From Betaproteobacteria bacterium (GTDB lineage: Bacteria; Pseudomonadota; Gammaproteobacteria; Burkholderiales; SG8-39): a stretch of 64,000 nt of DNA. Positions 9,487 to 19,678 of this stretch are shown in pieces (position 1 is the stretch's first letter; every line of letters begins with the position of its first letter). Position numbers and translations under genes: made by a program. The stretch is taken from contig JACPYS010000014.1 of NCBI GenBank assembly GCA_016195915.1, positions 88,096-152,095 of the forward strand, read 5' to 3'. The notes beneath the pieces are model-generated. The model did not search any database and was not told where the DNA came from. It saw only the letters and a list, made by a program, of their open reading frames with translations.

Positions 9487-9633
9487 GGTTTGCTCCGCAA
9501 TGGGCAGATTCGTCAAGGATGAAACACTGCATTTTACCGCAGCGGCAAGAGATTTCGCCGAATGGTGCGGCGCAACGTGCATGCGAAGTGGGTAACGCAT
9601 AGCATGCGCCTCTCATGCGAGGGAGGAAGGGAA

Positions 9634-10101
9634 ATGATTGAATTCGTCGTCAACGGTAAACGGGCGCGCGCGGACGTACCGGGGGATACGCCACTGTTGT
9701 GGGTGCTCCGCGATACGTTGGGAATGACCGGCACGAAATTCGGCTGCGGCCAGGCGCTGTGCGGCGCGTGCACTGTGCACCTGGATGGCCAACCGGTGCG
9801 ATCATGTACTACGCCGGTTTCGGCCGCGGCGGGTAAGAAGGTCGCGACCATCGAAGGTATCGGCGCGACGCCGATCGGCAAGAAGGTCCAGGCGGCGTGG
9901 ACCGCGCTCGACGTGCCGCAGTGCGGGTATTGCCAGTCTGGCCAGATCATGAGCGCAGTCGCTCTATTGAGCGAGAATCCGAAGCCTAGCGACGCCGACA
10001 TCGACAAGGCGATGGACGGGAATATCTGTCGCTGTGGTACCTACAACCAGATTCGCGCGGCCATCAAGGATGCGGCGAAATCGATGACTAAGGGGGCGTG
10101 A
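9634..10101 (+). CDS. 2Fe-2S subunit of xanthine dehydrogenase-family (IorA/CoxS-like) hydroxylase
   Basis: 155 aa two-cluster ferredoxin subunit. The N-terminal plant-type [2Fe-2S] motif is [12 protein letters not shown] (about 42-53, plus a Cys near 65). The C-terminal motifs are CGYCQSGQ (about 99-106) and NICRCGTY (about 130-137). The start is the ATG after a strong GGAGGAAGG ribosome site. It carries electrons from the molybdenum centre of the next gene, whose GTG start overlaps its stop by 4 bp. It has no signal peptide, so it is probably co-exported with the Tat-dependent partner. Confidence 0.9.
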   Translation: MIEFVVNGKRARADVPGDTPLLWVLRDTLGMTGTKFGCGQALCGACTVHLDGQPVRSCTTPVSAAAGKKVATIEGIGATPIGKKVQAAWTALDVPQCGYCQSGQIMSAVALLSENPKPSDADIDKAMDGNICRCGTYNQIRAAIKDAAKSMTKGA

Positions 10102-12248
10102 TCATGAGCGCCATGCACAACGAATCGCGCCGCGATTTTCTGAAGATCTCCGCGCTGGCCGGAGGCGGGCTGCTGCTCGGTTTTGCAATCCCGGGCGCCT
10201 CGCGTTTCGCGCAGGCTGCCGGGGAATTCAAACCCAATGTCTTCATCCGCATCACGCCCGACAACCGTGTCACCGTGATCTGCGGTCTGTCGGAAATGGG
10301 GCAAGGCGTGCATACGGCGATTCCGATGCTGGTGGCAGAGGAACTCGATGCCGACTGGTCGAAAATCAAAGTCGAGCAGGCGCCTGCCGATCCGGCGTTC
10401 AAGAACCCGTTCATGGGTTTCCAGGCGACCGGCGGCTCGAGCTCGGTGCGCGCCAACTGGGAACCGATGCGCAAGGCCGGCGCCACCGCGCGCGCAATGC
10501 TGATTGCTGCTGCCGCCGAGACTTGGAAAACGGACAAGTCGGAGTGCCGCGCTGCGAATGGCATGGTGGTGCACAAGAGCGGCAAGAAGCTTTCCTACGG
10601 CCGGTTGGCCGCGAAGGCGGCGGAACAGCCGGTACCCGCGGAGGTCAAGCTGAAGGATCGGAAGGATTTCGGCATTCTCGGCAAGGGCGCAAAGCGGCTC
10701 GACACGCCTGCAAAGGTCAATGGTTCGGCGATGTTCGGCATGGACGTACGCGTGCCGGGAATGCTGACGGCGGTGGTCGCGCGCGCACCGGTCGCGGGCG
10801 GCAAGGTTGCGAGCTTCAATGCCGACAAGGTCAAGGCAATGTCCGGTGTGAAGAACGTCGTGCAGATCGGGTCGGGTGTGGCGGTGGTGGCCGACAGCTA
10901 CTGGAACGCCAAGCAAGGCCGCGACGCGCTGGAAATCAAGTGGGACGACGGCGCGGGTGCGTCGCTCTCGAGCGAGGGCATTCGCAAGACATTCGGCGAA
11001 CTCGCCGAGAAGGAGGGGACCGTCGGTATCAAGGCGGGCGACGCAAGCACCGCCCTCGCGGGTGCCGCGAAGAAACTCGAGGCGGTGTACGAAGCGCCGT
11101 ATCTCGCCCACGCCTGCATGGAGCCGATGAACTGCACCGCGTCGGTGACGGCCAACGGTGTAGAAATCTGGGGCAGCGTGCAGGCCCCCGGCCTCCTGCA
11201 GATCATTCTCTCGCAAGTCGCCGGCGTGAAACCCGAGCAGGTGAAGGTCGCCACGACGATGCTGGGCGGCGGCTTCGGACGCCGCTTCGGCCTCGACTTC
11301 GCGATCGACGCCGTGCTTACCTCGAAAGCGGTGGGCGCTCCGGTGCACGTTGTGTTTCCGCGCGAGGACGACATCAAGGCGCACCACTACCGCCCGGCAT
11401 CCGTTGCCAAATTCCAGGGCGCACTGGATGCAGCCGGCAACCCGGCCGCCGCGCGCATCCATGCGGTCTGCTCGTCGATCTCCGATGCGGCGCACATGCC
11501 GTACGAGGCGAACGGGCTTCCACCCATGAAGGGCGTCGACGGTTTTTCGGTCGAAGGCCTGACGGAGTGGCCCTACGCGACACCCAACCTGCAGGTCGAA
11601 TGGACCAAGAACGAGCCGCCGGTCGGCGTCTGGTTTTGGCGCTCGGTCGGCCACTCGCAGAACATATTTTTCGTCGAGGGATTCGTCGACGAAATGGCGG
11701 TCGCGGCGGGCAAGGATCCTTACGAATACCGTCGCGCACTGCTTGGCAAGAACCCGCGCTACAAGGGAGCGCTCGAACTCGCCGCGAACAAGGCCGGTTG
11801 GGGCAAGCCCCTGCCTGCTGGTCGTGGGCGCGGCATCGCGGTCGGCCTGTCGTTTGGCAGCTTCGTCGCGGAAGTTGCCGAGGTGTCCGTCGCCAAGGAT
11901 GGAAAGCTGCGGGTGCATCGCGTAGTTTGCGCGGTCGATTGCGGCAGCACGGTCAACCCGGAGATCGTCAAGCGGCAGATGGAGAGCGCAATCGTCTTCG
12001 GCCTGTCCGCTGCGCTCTATGGCGAGATTACCTTCAAGGATGGCAAAGTCGAGCAGTCGAACTTCAATGACTATCCGGTGCTGCGTATGAGCGAAATGCC
12101 GAAGGTCGAGGTACATATTGTGCCGAGTATGGAGGCGCCCGGCGGCGTCGGTGAGCCGGGACTGCCGCCGTTGGCGCCGGCGGTGGTTAACGCGGTTTTC
12201 GCTGCGACGGGCAAGCGTCTGCGCAAGTTGCCGCTACGCATGGTGTAG
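10098..12248 (+). CDS. Molybdopterin-binding subunit of xanthine dehydrogenase-family aldehyde oxidase/hydroxylase (IorB-like)
   Basis: 716 aa (GTG at 10098; an ATG at 10104 is an alternative). The N-terminus has a twin-arginine signal (SRRDFLKIS, then an Ala/Gly/Leu-rich stretch ending near AQA), so it is exported folded. It contains the Mo-pterin region motifs GGGFGRRFG (about 390), CAVDCG (about 613) and the late motif [10 protein letters not shown] with the catalytic Glu. It hydroxylates an N-heterocycle or aldehyde, with water as oxygen donor. No cytochrome c or FAD subunit is next to it, so the electron acceptor is unknown. Confidence 0.88.
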   Translation: MIMSAMHNESRRDFLKISALAGGGLLLGFAIPGASRFAQAAGEFKPNVFIRITPDNRVTVICGLSEMGQGVHTAIPMLVAEELDADWSKIKVEQAPADPAFKNPFMGFQATGGSSSVRANWEPMRKAGATARAMLIAAAAETWKTDKSECRAANGMVVHKSGKKLSYGRLAAKAAEQPVPAEVKLKDRKDFGILGKGAKRLDTPAKVNGSAMFGMDVRVPGMLTAVVARAPVAGGKVASFNADKVKAMSGVKNVVQIGSGVAVVADSYWNAKQGRDALEIKWDDGAGASLSSEGIRKTFGELAEKEGTVGIKAGDASTALAGAAKKLEAVYEAPYLAHACMEPMNCTASVTANGVEIWGSVQAPGLLQIILSQVAGVKPEQVKVATTMLGGGFGRRFGLDFAIDAVLTSKAVGAPVHVVFPREDDIKAHHYRPASVAKFQGALDAAGNPAAARIHAVCSSISDAAHMPYEANGLPPMKGVDGFSVEGLTEWPYATPNLQVEWTKNEPPVGVWFWRSVGHSQNIFFVEGFVDEMAVAAGKDPYEYRRALLGKNPRYKGALELAANKAGWGKPLPAGRGRGIAVGLSFGSFVAEVAEVSVAKDGKLRVHRVVCAVDCGSTVNPEIVKRQMESAIVFGLSAALYGEITFKDGKVEQSNFNDYPVLRMSEMPKVEVHIVPSMEAPGGVGEPGLPPLAPAVVNAVFAATGKRLRKLPLRMV

Positions 12249-12268
12249 CGGATCGCGCTTCGCTACGA

Positions 12269-12300
12269 TACGAAAAACCCGCTACGGCGGGCTTTTCGTA
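12269..12300. terminator. Bidirectional hairpin between convergent genes
   Basis: Inverted repeat with arms of about 14 bp (12269-12282 and 12287-12300), one mismatch and a TACG loop. An A-run in the left arm and a T-run in the right arm let it act as an intrinsic terminator on both strands. It sits between the stop of the molybdenum hydroxylase (12248) and the stop of the convergent SDR gene (12338). Confidence 0.75.
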
Positions 12301-12337
12301 CGTACGTACCGCCCGCCGCGACGTTAAACGGCATGAA

Positions 12338-13117
12338 CTAGAACGTCCCCGGATACTGCCCACCGTCGAGGAGCACATTCTGGGCAGTGTAGAAACCGGC
12401 CTGCGCGCTGCACAGAAACGCGCAGAATTCGCCGAATTCCTCCGGCGTGCCGAAGCGTCCGGCCGGAATGCCTCCCAACAGGACTTTCACCTGCTCGTCG
12501 AAGCTTCTGCCGGTCTTCTTCGCATTGGTCTCGGTGTTTCCGCGCAGCCGGTCGGTCATGAACCGCCCGGGGAGCAGGTTGTTGATGGTGACGTTGTGCT
12601 GCGCGACCTGGCGCGCAATGCCGGCGACGAATCCGGTGAGTCCGCTGCGCGCGCCGTTTGAAAGCCCCAAGTCGGCAATCGGCGCTTTCACCGCGCCCGA
12701 GGTGATGTTGACGATGCGGCCGAACTTGCGCGCGATCATTCCGTCCACCGTCGCCTTGATCAGCTCGATCGGCGTGAGCATGTTGGCGTTGATCGCCTTG
12801 AGCCAGATCTCGCGGTCCCATTCGCGGAAGTCCCCGGGCGGCGGGCCGCCGGCGTTGTTCACCAGGATGTCCGGATTCGGGCAGGCGGCGAGCAGTTGCA
12901 CGCGGCCCTCGGGCGTGGTCACGTCGCAGGCGATCGCCGCCACCATCACGCCGCAGTCGCGGCGAATCTCCTCGGCGGTCGCCTCGAGCGCTTCCCGGCC
13001 GCGCGAGTTGATCACCAGATTTGCCCCATCGCGCGCGAGCGCTGCGGCGCAGCCCTTGCCCAGGCCCTTCGATGCCCCGCACACGATGGCGCTCTTCCCG
13101 CGTATTCCAAGGTCCAT
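12338..13117 (-). CDS. SDR-family oxidoreductase lacking the canonical YxxxK pair
   Basis: 259 aa short-chain dehydrogenase/reductase with a Rossmann fold. It has the nucleotide-binding GASKGLGKG (about 13-21), the NNAGG motif (about 88-92) and a conserved Ser in VNITSGA. The segment where YSASK normally lies reads LSNGARSG, so the catalytic Tyr and Lys align with Ser and Arg. The fold and cofactor site are therefore kept, but the classical proton-transfer pair is not. Annotated relatives are usually called 3-oxoacyl-ACP reductase; the function is uncertain. It ends 2 bp before the downstream position of the EamA gene start region, and both are on the minus strand. Confidence 0.82.
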   Translation of the reverse strand: MDLGIRGKSAIVCGASKGLGKGCAAALARDGANLVINSRGREALEATAEEIRRDCGVMVAAIACDVTTPEGRVQLLAACPNPDILVNNAGGPPPGDFREWDREIWLKAINANMLTPIELIKATVDGMIARKFGRIVNITSGAVKAPIADLGLSNGARSGLTGFVAGIARQVAQHNVTINNLLPGRFMTDRLRGNTETNAKKTGRSFDEQVKVLLGGIPAGRFGTPEEFGEFCAFLCSAQAGFYTAQNVLLDGGQYPGTF

Positions 13118-13119
13118 AC

Positions 13120-14040
13120 TCAGCCCCCTTTCTGTTTGAGTGAAACGAGCAGCACACCGGAAATCACCAGCATCCCTCCGGCCATCTGCAGCCAGGTGAA
13201 GGGCTCATCGAGCCCCAGCGCGCTGGTAATCGCCACGCTCACCGGGCCGACCGCGGCGATCAGCGCAAAGTGGTTCGCGCCGACGCGTTTGAGCGCTTCG
13301 GCGACGAGAAAGCCGGGTACGACAGTGCTGAACGTCGCCATGACCGCGGCATACCACCAGACGGAGGACGGCAGGTCGAGCGCCGAGACGGGCTCCAGGA
13401 TGAAAAACTGGAGCGCAACCGGCAGAGTGGAAACGATCATCGTGTAGGCAGTGAAGCGCATCGAACCGACTCGCTTGATCAACTCGCCGCCTGCCACGAG
13501 GTAAATCGCATAGGTCAGCGCGCAACAGAAGATCAACAGCGCGCCGAACAGGAACTGCCGGTCCTGCGCCCCCCCGCCGGTCTGGTTCAACACCACCAAC
13601 GCAATGCCCGCATAGGTCATGGCGAGCGCCGCGAGTTCACGGCGGGCCGGCCGTTTGTGCAGGAAAAGGAATGAGAGCACAAGTACCAGCGTGGGGTACG
13701 CGAACTGGATCAGTCGGCCGACGCCTGCACCGACATGCTGCAGGCCGAGAAAATCGAGCAAGCTCGAAAGGTAATAGCCGACGAAACCGAGCCCGGCGAC
13801 CGCCGCCCAGTCCCGCCCTGTCAAACCCGGTTTCTGATAGCGCAGCCACCACGCAATCACCGCAAAGAAAGGCAGTGCGATCGCCATGCGCAGGAACAGC
13901 AGCGTGGTCGGGTTGACCGGGTGCCCCGCCGCCGTCGGCACCGCGTACGCCAGCTTGATCAGGATCGGGCGAAACGAGAACCCGATCACCCCGGCGAGCG
14001 CGAACGCGACACCCCACCAGCGGTAGGCGGCGGCACTCAA
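13120..14040 (-). CDS. EamA/DMT-family transporter
   Basis: 306 aa membrane protein with about ten hydrophobic segments arranged as two EamA repeats (first half about 10-140, second half about 160-295). Typical landmarks are GFSFRPILIKLAY near the start and FSTVVPGFLVAEALKRVGA in the second repeat. It is probably an inner-membrane exporter of small metabolites. It starts 5 bp after the stop of the HerA-like gene and ends 2 bp before the SDR start, forming a minus-strand operon. The substrate is not predictable. Confidence 0.82.
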   Translation of the reverse strand: MSAAAYRWWGVAFALAGVIGFSFRPILIKLAYAVPTAAGHPVNPTTLLFLRMAIALPFFAVIAWWLRYQKPGLTGRDWAAVAGLGFVGYYLSSLLDFLGLQHVGAGVGRLIQFAYPTLVLVLSFLFLHKRPARRELAALAMTYAGIALVVLNQTGGGAQDRQFLFGALLIFCCALTYAIYLVAGGELIKRVGSMRFTAYTMIVSTLPVALQFFILEPVSALDLPSSVWWYAAVMATFSTVVPGFLVAEALKRVGANHFALIAAVGPVSVAITSALGLDEPFTWLQMAGGMLVISGVLLVSLKQKGG

Positions 14041-14045
14041 CCCCG

Positions 14046-15554
14046 TTACCGGCGCTTGCCGAGGATCGAGCCGAGCACGCCGCGCAATACCTGCCGCCCG
14101 AGTTCGGAGCCGATCGTGCGCGCGGCGCTCTTGGCAATCGCTTCGACCAGGCCCTGTGATTGCTTGCCCCCGCGCGGACCGGTCTTGCCGAACAGCACAT
14201 CGGAGAGCAGGCCGCCACCGGCCGAGCGCTGCTGCTCCTCTCCCTGCTGCGGTGCGCCCGCGGGCCCGGCGTGCTTTTCCTCCGCACGGGCCTTGAGCTT
14301 CTCGTAGGCCGACTCGCGGTCGACCGCCTTTTCGTAATGCCCGAACAGGGTCGAGGACCGGATCACGGCGGTGCGTTCCGCCGCGTCGATCGGGCCGAGT
14401 TTCGATCCGGGCGGCACGATCTGGGCGCGCTCGACCATGCCCGGCCGGCCCTTTTCGTCGAGCAGCGACACCAGCGCCTCGCCCACCGCGAGCTCCGTGA
14501 TCACCTGTTCGGCCTTGAGCTTCGGATTCGGGCGCAGTGTTTCCGCGGCCGCCTTGACGGCCTTCTGGTCCTTCGGGGTGAAGGCGCGCAGCGCGTGCTG
14601 CACGCGGTTACCGAGTTGCCCGAGCACCGACTCGGGTATGTCGAGCGGATTCTGCGTGACGAAGTAGACGCCGACACCTTTCGAGCGGATCAGGCGCACC
14701 ATCTGCTCGATCTTGTCGAGCAGCGCCTTGGGCGCCTCGTTGAACAGCAGGTGCGCCTCGTCGAAGAAGAACACCAGTTTCGGTTTGTCCACGTCCCCGA
14801 CCTCCGGCAGGTGCTCGAACAGTTCGGCGAGCATCCACAACAGGAAAGTCGAGTAGAGCTTGGGAGAGTTGAGCAGTTTGTCCGCCGCGAGGATGTTGAC
14901 CACCCCGCGGCCGCGCTCGTCGGTTTGCATCAGGTCCGCGATGTCGAGCATCGGCTCGCCGAGGAATCTGTCCGCGCCCTGGTTCTCGATCGTGAGCAGT
15001 CCCCTCTGTATTGCGCCGATCGAGGCTGCCGAGACGTTGCCGTACGCGGTGGTGAATTCGGCCGCGTTTTCCCCCACGTATTGCAGCATCGCGCGCAGGT
15101 CCTTCGCATCGAGCAGCAGCAGGCCCTGATCGTCGGCAACCTTGAACACCAGGTTGAGCACGCCTTCCTGGGTTTCGTTGAGATTTAGCATGCGCCCGAG
15201 CAGCAGCGGCCCCATGTCCGAGACGGTTGCACGTACCGGGTGGCCGCTCGCGCCGAATACGTCCCAGAACGCGACCGGGCAGGCCTCGAACTTGACCGGC
15301 ACACCGACGGTCTTGATGCGCCCCGCGACCTTCGGGTCGCCACCGCCCGCCTTCGCGAGGCCGGAGAGATCGCCCTTCACGTCCGCCATGAACACCGGAA
15401 CGCCGATGCTCGAGAAGGCCTGGGCGAGCGCCTGCAGCGTGACCGTCTTGCCGGTACCGGTGGCACCGGTGATCAGCCCGTGGCGGTTGGCGAGGGCGGG
15501 GAGCAGGGCGATTTCGGTCTTGCCGCTCTTGGCAAGGAGTAGAGAGGAGGTCAT
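14046..15554 (-). CDS. HerA-like ATPase, DUF853 family
   Basis: 502 aa DUF853/helicase HerA-like NTPase. It has Walker [11 protein letters not shown] (about 32-41), Walker B in [13 protein letters not shown] (about 255), and a conserved C-terminal arginine-rich end ([17 protein letters not shown]). A low-complexity Ala/Gln/Gly linker lies near residues 430-450. The family is widespread in proteobacteria (YjgR in E. coli) with no firmly established role; DNA-pumping activity is inferred from HerA/FtsK similarity. It is divergent from yebC, with 46 bp between the start codons. Confidence 0.87.
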   Translation of the reverse strand: MTSSLLLAKSGKTEIALLPALANRHGLITGATGTGKTVTLQALAQAFSSIGVPVFMADVKGDLSGLAKAGGGDPKVAGRIKTVGVPVKFEACPVAFWDVFGASGHPVRATVSDMGPLLLGRMLNLNETQEGVLNLVFKVADDQGLLLLDAKDLRAMLQYVGENAAEFTTAYGNVSAASIGAIQRGLLTIENQGADRFLGEPMLDIADLMQTDERGRGVVNILAADKLLNSPKLYSTFLLWMLAELFEHLPEVGDVDKPKLVFFFDEAHLLFNEAPKALLDKIEQMVRLIRSKGVGVYFVTQNPLDIPESVLGQLGNRVQHALRAFTPKDQKAVKAAAETLRPNPKLKAEQVITELAVGEALVSLLDEKGRPGMVERAQIVPPGSKLGPIDAAERTAVIRSSTLFGHYEKAVDRESAYEKLKARAEEKHAGPAGAPQQGEEQQRSAGGGLLSDVLFGKTGPRGGKQSQGLVEAIAKSAARTIGSELGRQVLRGVLGSILGKRR

Positions 15555-15600
15555 GGCGTAAAATTATATGTTTGCAACGAGCTTATCCCAAGGCGTTTCT

Positions 15601-16329
15601 ATGTCCGGTCACAGCAAATGGGCGAATATCCGCCACAAGAAGGCGGTCGTCGACGCCAAAAAGGGCAAGGTCTTCACCCGGTTGATCAAGGAAATCACGG
15701 TTGCCGCGCGCATGGGCGGCGGCGATCCGGACGCGAATCCGCGCCTGCGCTTGGCGATGGACAAGGCGCGCGAGGCCAACATGGCGAAAGACAGCGTCCT
15801 GAACGCCATCAAGCGTGGCACCGGAGCGCTCGAGGGCGTGACCTACGAGGAGATCCGCTACGAGGGTTACGGCATCGGCGGCTCCGCGCTCATCGTGGAC
15901 TGCATGACCGACAACCGCACCCGAACCGTCGCGGAGGTGCGCCACGCGTTCACGCGGAACGGCGGCAATCTGGGCACCGACGGATCCGTGAGTTACCTGT
16001 TCAAGCACTGCGGCCAGTTTGTGTTCGCGCCGGGTGCCGACGAGAACAAGGTGATGGAAGCGGCACTCGAGGCGGGCGCGGACGACGTGCTCAGCAATGA
16101 AGACGGATCGATCGAGGTGCTGTGCGCGCACAACGACTTTGCCGCGGTGAAGGCGCATCTCGAGAAGGCGGGTCTCAAGCCCGAACTCGCCGAAGTCACC
16201 ATGAAACCGGGCACGGAGACCGCGCTCGAGGGCGAGGACGCCGGGCGCATGCGCAGGCTGCTCGATGCACTCGAGAATCTCGATGACGTGCAGGAGGTCT
16301 ACACCACGGCCGTGCTTGCGGACGCCTGA
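15601..16329 (+). CDS. yebC: YebC/PmpR-family regulator/translation factor
   Basis: 242 aa from the ATG at 15601, which matches the family start [14 protein letters not shown]. The in-frame start 33 bp upstream is not supported. The motif [12 protein letters not shown] and the acidic middle domain are present. The family has been described as transcriptional regulators and, more recently, as ribosome-associated factors acting on proline-stalled translation. It is the first gene of the block yebC-ruvC-ruvA-ruvB, 3 bp before ruvC. Confidence 0.92.
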   Translation: MSGHSKWANIRHKKAVVDAKKGKVFTRLIKEITVAARMGGGDPDANPRLRLAMDKAREANMAKDSVLNAIKRGTGALEGVTYEEIRYEGYGIGGSALIVDCMTDNRTRTVAEVRHAFTRNGGNLGTDGSVSYLFKHCGQFVFAPGADENKVMEAALEAGADDVLSNEDGSIEVLCAHNDFAAVKAHLEKAGLKPELAEVTMKPGTETALEGEDAGRMRRLLDALENLDDVQEVYTTAVLADA

Positions 16330-16332
16330 CGC

Positions 16333-16866
16333 GTGGAAGGGCAGGCGATCCGCATCCTCGGCATCGATCCCGGATTGCGCGTGACCGGATTCGGGGTGAT
16401 CGATAGACGCGGCAACCGGATCAGCTACGTGACGAGCGGCTGCGTGAAGTCCTCCGGCGAAGCGCTTCCCCTGCGGCTCAAATCCATACTCGACGGACTC
16501 GCCGAGGTGATCGCCGCGCACCGCCCGCGCCAGGCGGCGGTCGAGCAGGTGTTCGTGAACGTCAACCCGCGCTCGACGCTGCTGCTCGGGCAGGCGCGCG
16601 GTACGGCGATCTGCGCTGCGGTGCTCGCGGGGCTCACGGTCGCGGAGTACACTGCGCTGCAGGTAAAGCAGGCCGTGGTCGGCAACGGTCATGCGAGGAA
16701 AGAACAGGTGCAGGCGATGGTGCGGCGGCTGTTGAATCTTCCCGGCGATCCCAGCCCCGATGCGGCGGACGCGCTCGCCTGCGCAATCTGCCACGCGCAC
16801 GGCGGCCAGGGCCTGGGCGTGCTGCCGACCTCCGGTTACCGCGTCAGGAAAGGCAGGCTGGTGTGA
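16333..16866 (+). CDS. ruvC: Crossover junction endodeoxyribonuclease RuvC
   Basis: 177 aa (GTG start). It resolves Holliday junctions. The RNase H-like fold is marked by [14 protein letters not shown] (first catalytic Asp, about residue 11), [21 protein letters not shown] with the second acidic residue (about 69), and [14 protein letters not shown] near residue 145 with the C-terminal catalytic Asp residues. Its TGA overlaps the GTG of ruvA by 4 bp, implying translational coupling. Confidence 0.95.
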   Translation: MEGQAIRILGIDPGLRVTGFGVIDRRGNRISYVTSGCVKSSGEALPLRLKSILDGLAEVIAAHRPRQAAVEQVFVNVNPRSTLLLGQARGTAICAAVLAGLTVAEYTALQVKQAVVGNGHARKEQVQAMVRRLLNLPGDPSPDAADALACAICHAHGGQGLGVLPTSGYRVRKGRLV

Positions 16867-17444
16867 TCGGCCGGCTCTCGGGCGTGCTGGTGGCAAAGAA
16901 TCCGCCGCAGATCCTGGTCGACGCAGGCGGCGTCGGCTACGAGATCGACGTTCCGATGAGCACGTTCTTTAATCTTCCCGCCACCGGCGAGAAAGTCGTG
17001 CTGGCTACGCACCTGGTGGTGCGCGAAGATGCACACGTGCTCTACGGCTTCGCGACAGAGGACGAGCGCGCGACGTTCCGTCAGCTGATCCGCATCTCCG
17101 GCGTCGGCGCGCGCACCGCGCTGTCGTTACTCTCGGGGCTCTCGGTCGCCGAGTTGCGGCAGGCGGTGGTGATGCAGGAACCCGGGCGGCTGACCAAGGT
17201 TCCCGGGATTGGAAAGAAGACCGCGGAGCGCCTGCTGCTCGAGTTGAAAGGCAAGATCGCGGAGCCGCTGCCAGGCGCCGGCACGGCCTCCAGAGCGCCG
17301 CCTGCGACATCGGACATTCTCAATGCGCTGCTGGCTCTGGGCTATTCCGAGCGGGAAGCGCTGCCTGCGGTGAAACAGTTGCCGGCCGATACCGGGGTTT
17401 CCGAAGGCATCCGGCAGGCGCTCAAGGCTCTGGCGAAATCCTGA
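16863..17444 (+). CDS. ruvA: Holliday junction branch-migration protein RuvA
   Basis: 193 aa, normal length (GTG start overlapping ruvC). It starts [15 protein letters not shown] (OB-fold domain). The tandem helix-hairpin-helix motifs [14 protein letters not shown] and [17 protein letters not shown] are at about 78-91 and 112-128. The C-terminal domain III (about 145-193) binds RuvB. It ends 1 bp before ruvB. Confidence 0.95.
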   Translation: MIGRLSGVLVAKNPPQILVDAGGVGYEIDVPMSTFFNLPATGEKVVLATHLVVREDAHVLYGFATEDERATFRQLIRISGVGARTALSLLSGLSVAELRQAVVMQEPGRLTKVPGIGKKTAERLLLELKGKIAEPLPGAGTASRAPPATSDILNALLALGYSEREALPAVKQLPADTGVSEGIRQALKALAKS

Positions 17445-17445
17445 C

Positions 17446-18510
17446 ATGGCCGTTGAAACCGATCGCCTGATCTCGGCAAGGCCTGTCTCCGTGCAGGAGG
17501 AACACGCCGAACGCGCGTTGCGTCCAACACGCCTTTCGGAGTACGTAGGGCAGGACAAGGTGCGCGAGCAGATGGGAATCTTCATCCAGGCGGCGCGCGG
17601 ACGCACCGAGGCGCTCGATCACGTGCTGCTGTTCGGCCCGCCGGGTCTGGGCAAGACCACGCTCGCGCACATCATCGCCAGGGAGATGGGCGTGAACCTG
17701 CGCCAGACCTCCGGCCCGGTGCTCGAGCGCCCGGGAGATCTGGCGGCGCTGCTCACCAACCTCGAGCCGCGCGACGTGCTGTTCATCGACGAGATCCACC
17801 GCCTCTCGCCGGTCGTCGAGGAGATCCTTTACCCCGCGCTGGAGGACTACCAGATCGACATCATGATCGGCGAAGGTCCCGCGGCGCGCTCGATCAAGCT
17901 CGATCTGCCGCCCTTCACCCTCGTCGGCGCGACCACGCGCGCAGGAATGCTGACCAACCCCTTGCGCGACCGGTTCGGCATCGTCGCTCGGCTCGAGTTC
18001 TACAACCAGGCCGAGATCGGGACCATCGTGCGCCGCTCTGCCGGGCTGCTGAACGTAGCGCTTGCCGAGGACGGCGCAACGGAGATTGCGCGCCGCTCGC
18101 GCGGCACGCCGCGCATCGCCAATCGCCTGTTGCGGCGCGTGCGTGACTACGCGCAGGTGAAGGCCGACGGCACCGTCTCCAAGGGCATTGCCGACGCGGC
18201 GCTCAAGATGCTCGACGTCGACGCGCTGGGACTGGACGTGATGGACCGCAAGCTCCTGCTCGCAGTGATTGAAAAATTCTCGGGCGGACCCGTGGGCGTG
18301 GACAATCTCGCTGCCGCGATCGGCGAAGAGAGGGAGACGATCGAGGACGTGCTCGAACCCTATCTCATCCAGCAGGGTTACCTGCAGCGAACTTCGCGCG
18401 GGCGCGTGGCGACGGTCCTCGCCTATCGGCACTTCGGCATCGTCGCACCGGCGGGCGTGCAGGACGACCTGCTTGCGGGCGACGATCCATTGATGGCCGG
18501 CCAGAAGTAA
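17446..18510 (+). CDS. ruvB: Holliday junction branch-migration helicase RuvB
   Basis: 354 aa AAA+ motor, typical length. It has Walker [13 protein letters not shown] (about 65-76), Walker [10 protein letters not shown] (about 112-120), sensor 1 GATTRAG (about 163), and a C-terminal winged helix with [12 protein letters not shown]. The final 88 bp overlap the 3' end of a convergent response-regulator gene. Last gene of the ruvCAB block. Confidence 0.95.
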   Translation: MAVETDRLISARPVSVQEEHAERALRPTRLSEYVGQDKVREQMGIFIQAARGRTEALDHVLLFGPPGLGKTTLAHIIAREMGVNLRQTSGPVLERPGDLAALLTNLEPRDVLFIDEIHRLSPVVEEILYPALEDYQIDIMIGEGPAARSIKLDLPPFTLVGATTRAGMLTNPLRDRFGIVARLEFYNQAEIGTIVRRSAGLLNVALAEDGATEIARRSRGTPRIANRLLRRVRDYAQVKADGTVSKGIADAALKMLDVDALGLDVMDRKLLLAVIEKFSGGPVGVDNLAAAIGEERETIEDVLEPYLIQQGYLQRTSRGRVATVLAYRHFGIVAPAGVQDDLLAGDDPLMAGQK

Positions 18511-18914
18511 CCTGTCTGTCGGGCAGCTTCTGCCACTGCGGCGAACCCGACAGGTTTTTCGACGCAGCCATCGACCCTGAGGCCGTGGCGCTCCAACAGC
18601 GCGGTTTCGGCGGGCGCGGACGTCATTACGATGACCGGGATGTCCCGCAGGCGCACGTCGGCCCTGACCTCCTTGAGCACTTCGATGCCGTCCACGCGCG
18701 GCATCCATAGATCGAGCAGCACGAGCTTCGGAGAAACCGCATCGCGCTCGGCATAGGCGCCGCGCCGGAACAGGTAGTCGAGCGCCTGCACGCCGTCTTC
18801 GACCCAAAGCACGGCATTGACCAGGCCGCCTTTTTCGAGGGCGTACATGGTCAGTTCCGCGTCGCAAGCGCTGTCCTCGATCAGCAGTATCTCAGCCCGC
18901 TCACACCGCTCCAT
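18423..18914 (-). CDS. Single-domain response regulator (Rcp1-like receiver)
   Basis: 163 aa from the ATG at 18914, just before [11 protein letters not shown]; a longer start at 18953 is possible. It is a receiver domain only: acidic pocket EDS, phospho-acceptor Asp in LLDLWMP (D68), switch Thr/Ser in MTSAP and Lys in EKPVG (K120). It ends in the [12 protein letters not shown] helix typical of Rcp1-like regulators, followed by a 20-residue tail inside the ruvB overlap. It has no output domain, so it probably acts by protein contact or phosphorelay. It is 120 bp downstream of the NarL-type regulator on the same strand. Confidence 0.82.
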   Translation of the reverse strand: MERCERAEILLIEDSACDAELTMYALEKGGLVNAVLWVEDGVQALDYLFRRGAYAERDAVSPKLVLLDLWMPRVDGIEVLKEVRADVRLRDIPVIVMTSAPAETALLERHGLRVDGCVEKPVGFAAVAEAARQTGYFWPAINGSSPASRSSCTPAGATMPKCR

Positions 18915-18989
18915 TGGCCTGGCTCCGTGACGGTTCGCAACCCGAACTTTCATGCCGTACCGGGATACCGTAGTCGATGAAACGAGGCT

Positions 18990-19009
18990 TGTCTGTCGGG
19001 AAACCTTGA
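18990..19009 (-). promoter_or_regulatory. Shared 20-bp element upstream of the single-domain response regulator
   Basis: This 20-bp sequence matches 22722-22741 at 19 of 20 positions, in the same orientation. It lies 76 bp upstream of the response-regulator ATG. Its core TGTCTGTCGGG (minus strand CCCGACAGACA) recurs at 21899-21909 and 18513-18523. A binding site for the neighbouring NarL-type regulator is an inference. Confidence 0.4.
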
Positions 19010-19036
19010 CAGTTGCTGCGGGGGCGCAGTCGGGCG

Positions 19037-19678
19037 CTACTCCAGGCTCGTCACGCCGTGGCGGATGGCGAATTTCACGAGCGCGGTCAGGTCTTTGATC
19101 GCGAGTTTGGTCATGGTACGGCTTCGATAGGTCTCCACGCTCTTCGTGGAAAGCCCCAGTCGCTTTGCTGTTTCAATGATCGTCCGGCCTTCGACCGTGT
19201 GTCGAAGCACCTGGCGCTCGCGTTTGCTCAAGCGGGTCAGGGGATCCTCCTTTTCGCTGTTCCGCACGTAGCGCTGCAGCGCCTTGTGGTCCAGGGAGTC
19301 CGACAGGAAGCGCTGACCCGCGTGGACCGCGCGGACCGCCTCGACGAGCACGCGGCCGGCCGAATCCTTCACCACGTAGCCCAGCGCGCCCGCGAGCAGC
19401 GCCTGATGGACGTATTCCGGGTTCGCATGCATCGAAAGGATCAGCAAATGCGTGTCCGGCGATGCCTCGCGCAATTGGCGCGCAGTGTCGATCCCGCTTT
19501 CCTGCGGCATGGTGATGTCCACGACCGCAACGTCAGGCTCATTGCTCGCGGCAAACCGGATCGCGGTGCGTCCCTCGCCGAACGACCCGATCACGCGCAT
19601 GTCCCGTTGCGCTTCGAGCAGGCGGCTGACGCCTTCGCGCACCAGCGCGTGGTCGTCAACCAGGATGATTCTGATCAC
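19037..19678 (-). CDS. NarL/FixJ-family two-component response regulator
   Basis: 213 aa. The receiver domain has IILVDDH at the start, phospho-acceptor D54 in VVDITMP and Lys in YVVKDSAG. The C-terminal LuxR-type HTH (about 145-205) contains LSKREREVLRH-like (LSKRERQVLRH) and GLSTKSVETYRS. It is a DNA-binding transcription regulator. The start overlaps the end of the histidine kinase gene by 23 bp, so the two form a cognate pair. Confidence 0.9.
   Translation of the reverse strand: MIRIILVDDHALVREGVSRLLEAQRDMRVIGSFGEGRTAIRFAASNEPDVAVVDITMPQESGIDTARQLREASPDTHLLILSMHANPEYVHQALLAGALGYVVKDSAGRVLVEAVRAVHAGQRFLSDSLDHKALQRYVRNSEKEDPLTRLSKRERQVLRHTVEGRTIIETAKRLGLSTKSVETYRSRTMTKLAIKDLTALVKFAIRHGVTSLE

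Noticed and set aside
10041..12116. 691-residue antisense frame over the molybdenum hydroxylase
   Set aside because: A shadow of a GC-rich gene with clear motifs on the plus strand.
18513..18555. Inverted repeat CTGTCGGG...CCCGACAG as a terminator of ruvB
   Set aside because: The bases encode the conserved KPVG...QTG end of the response regulator, and the separation and lack of a clean T-run make terminator function doubtful.
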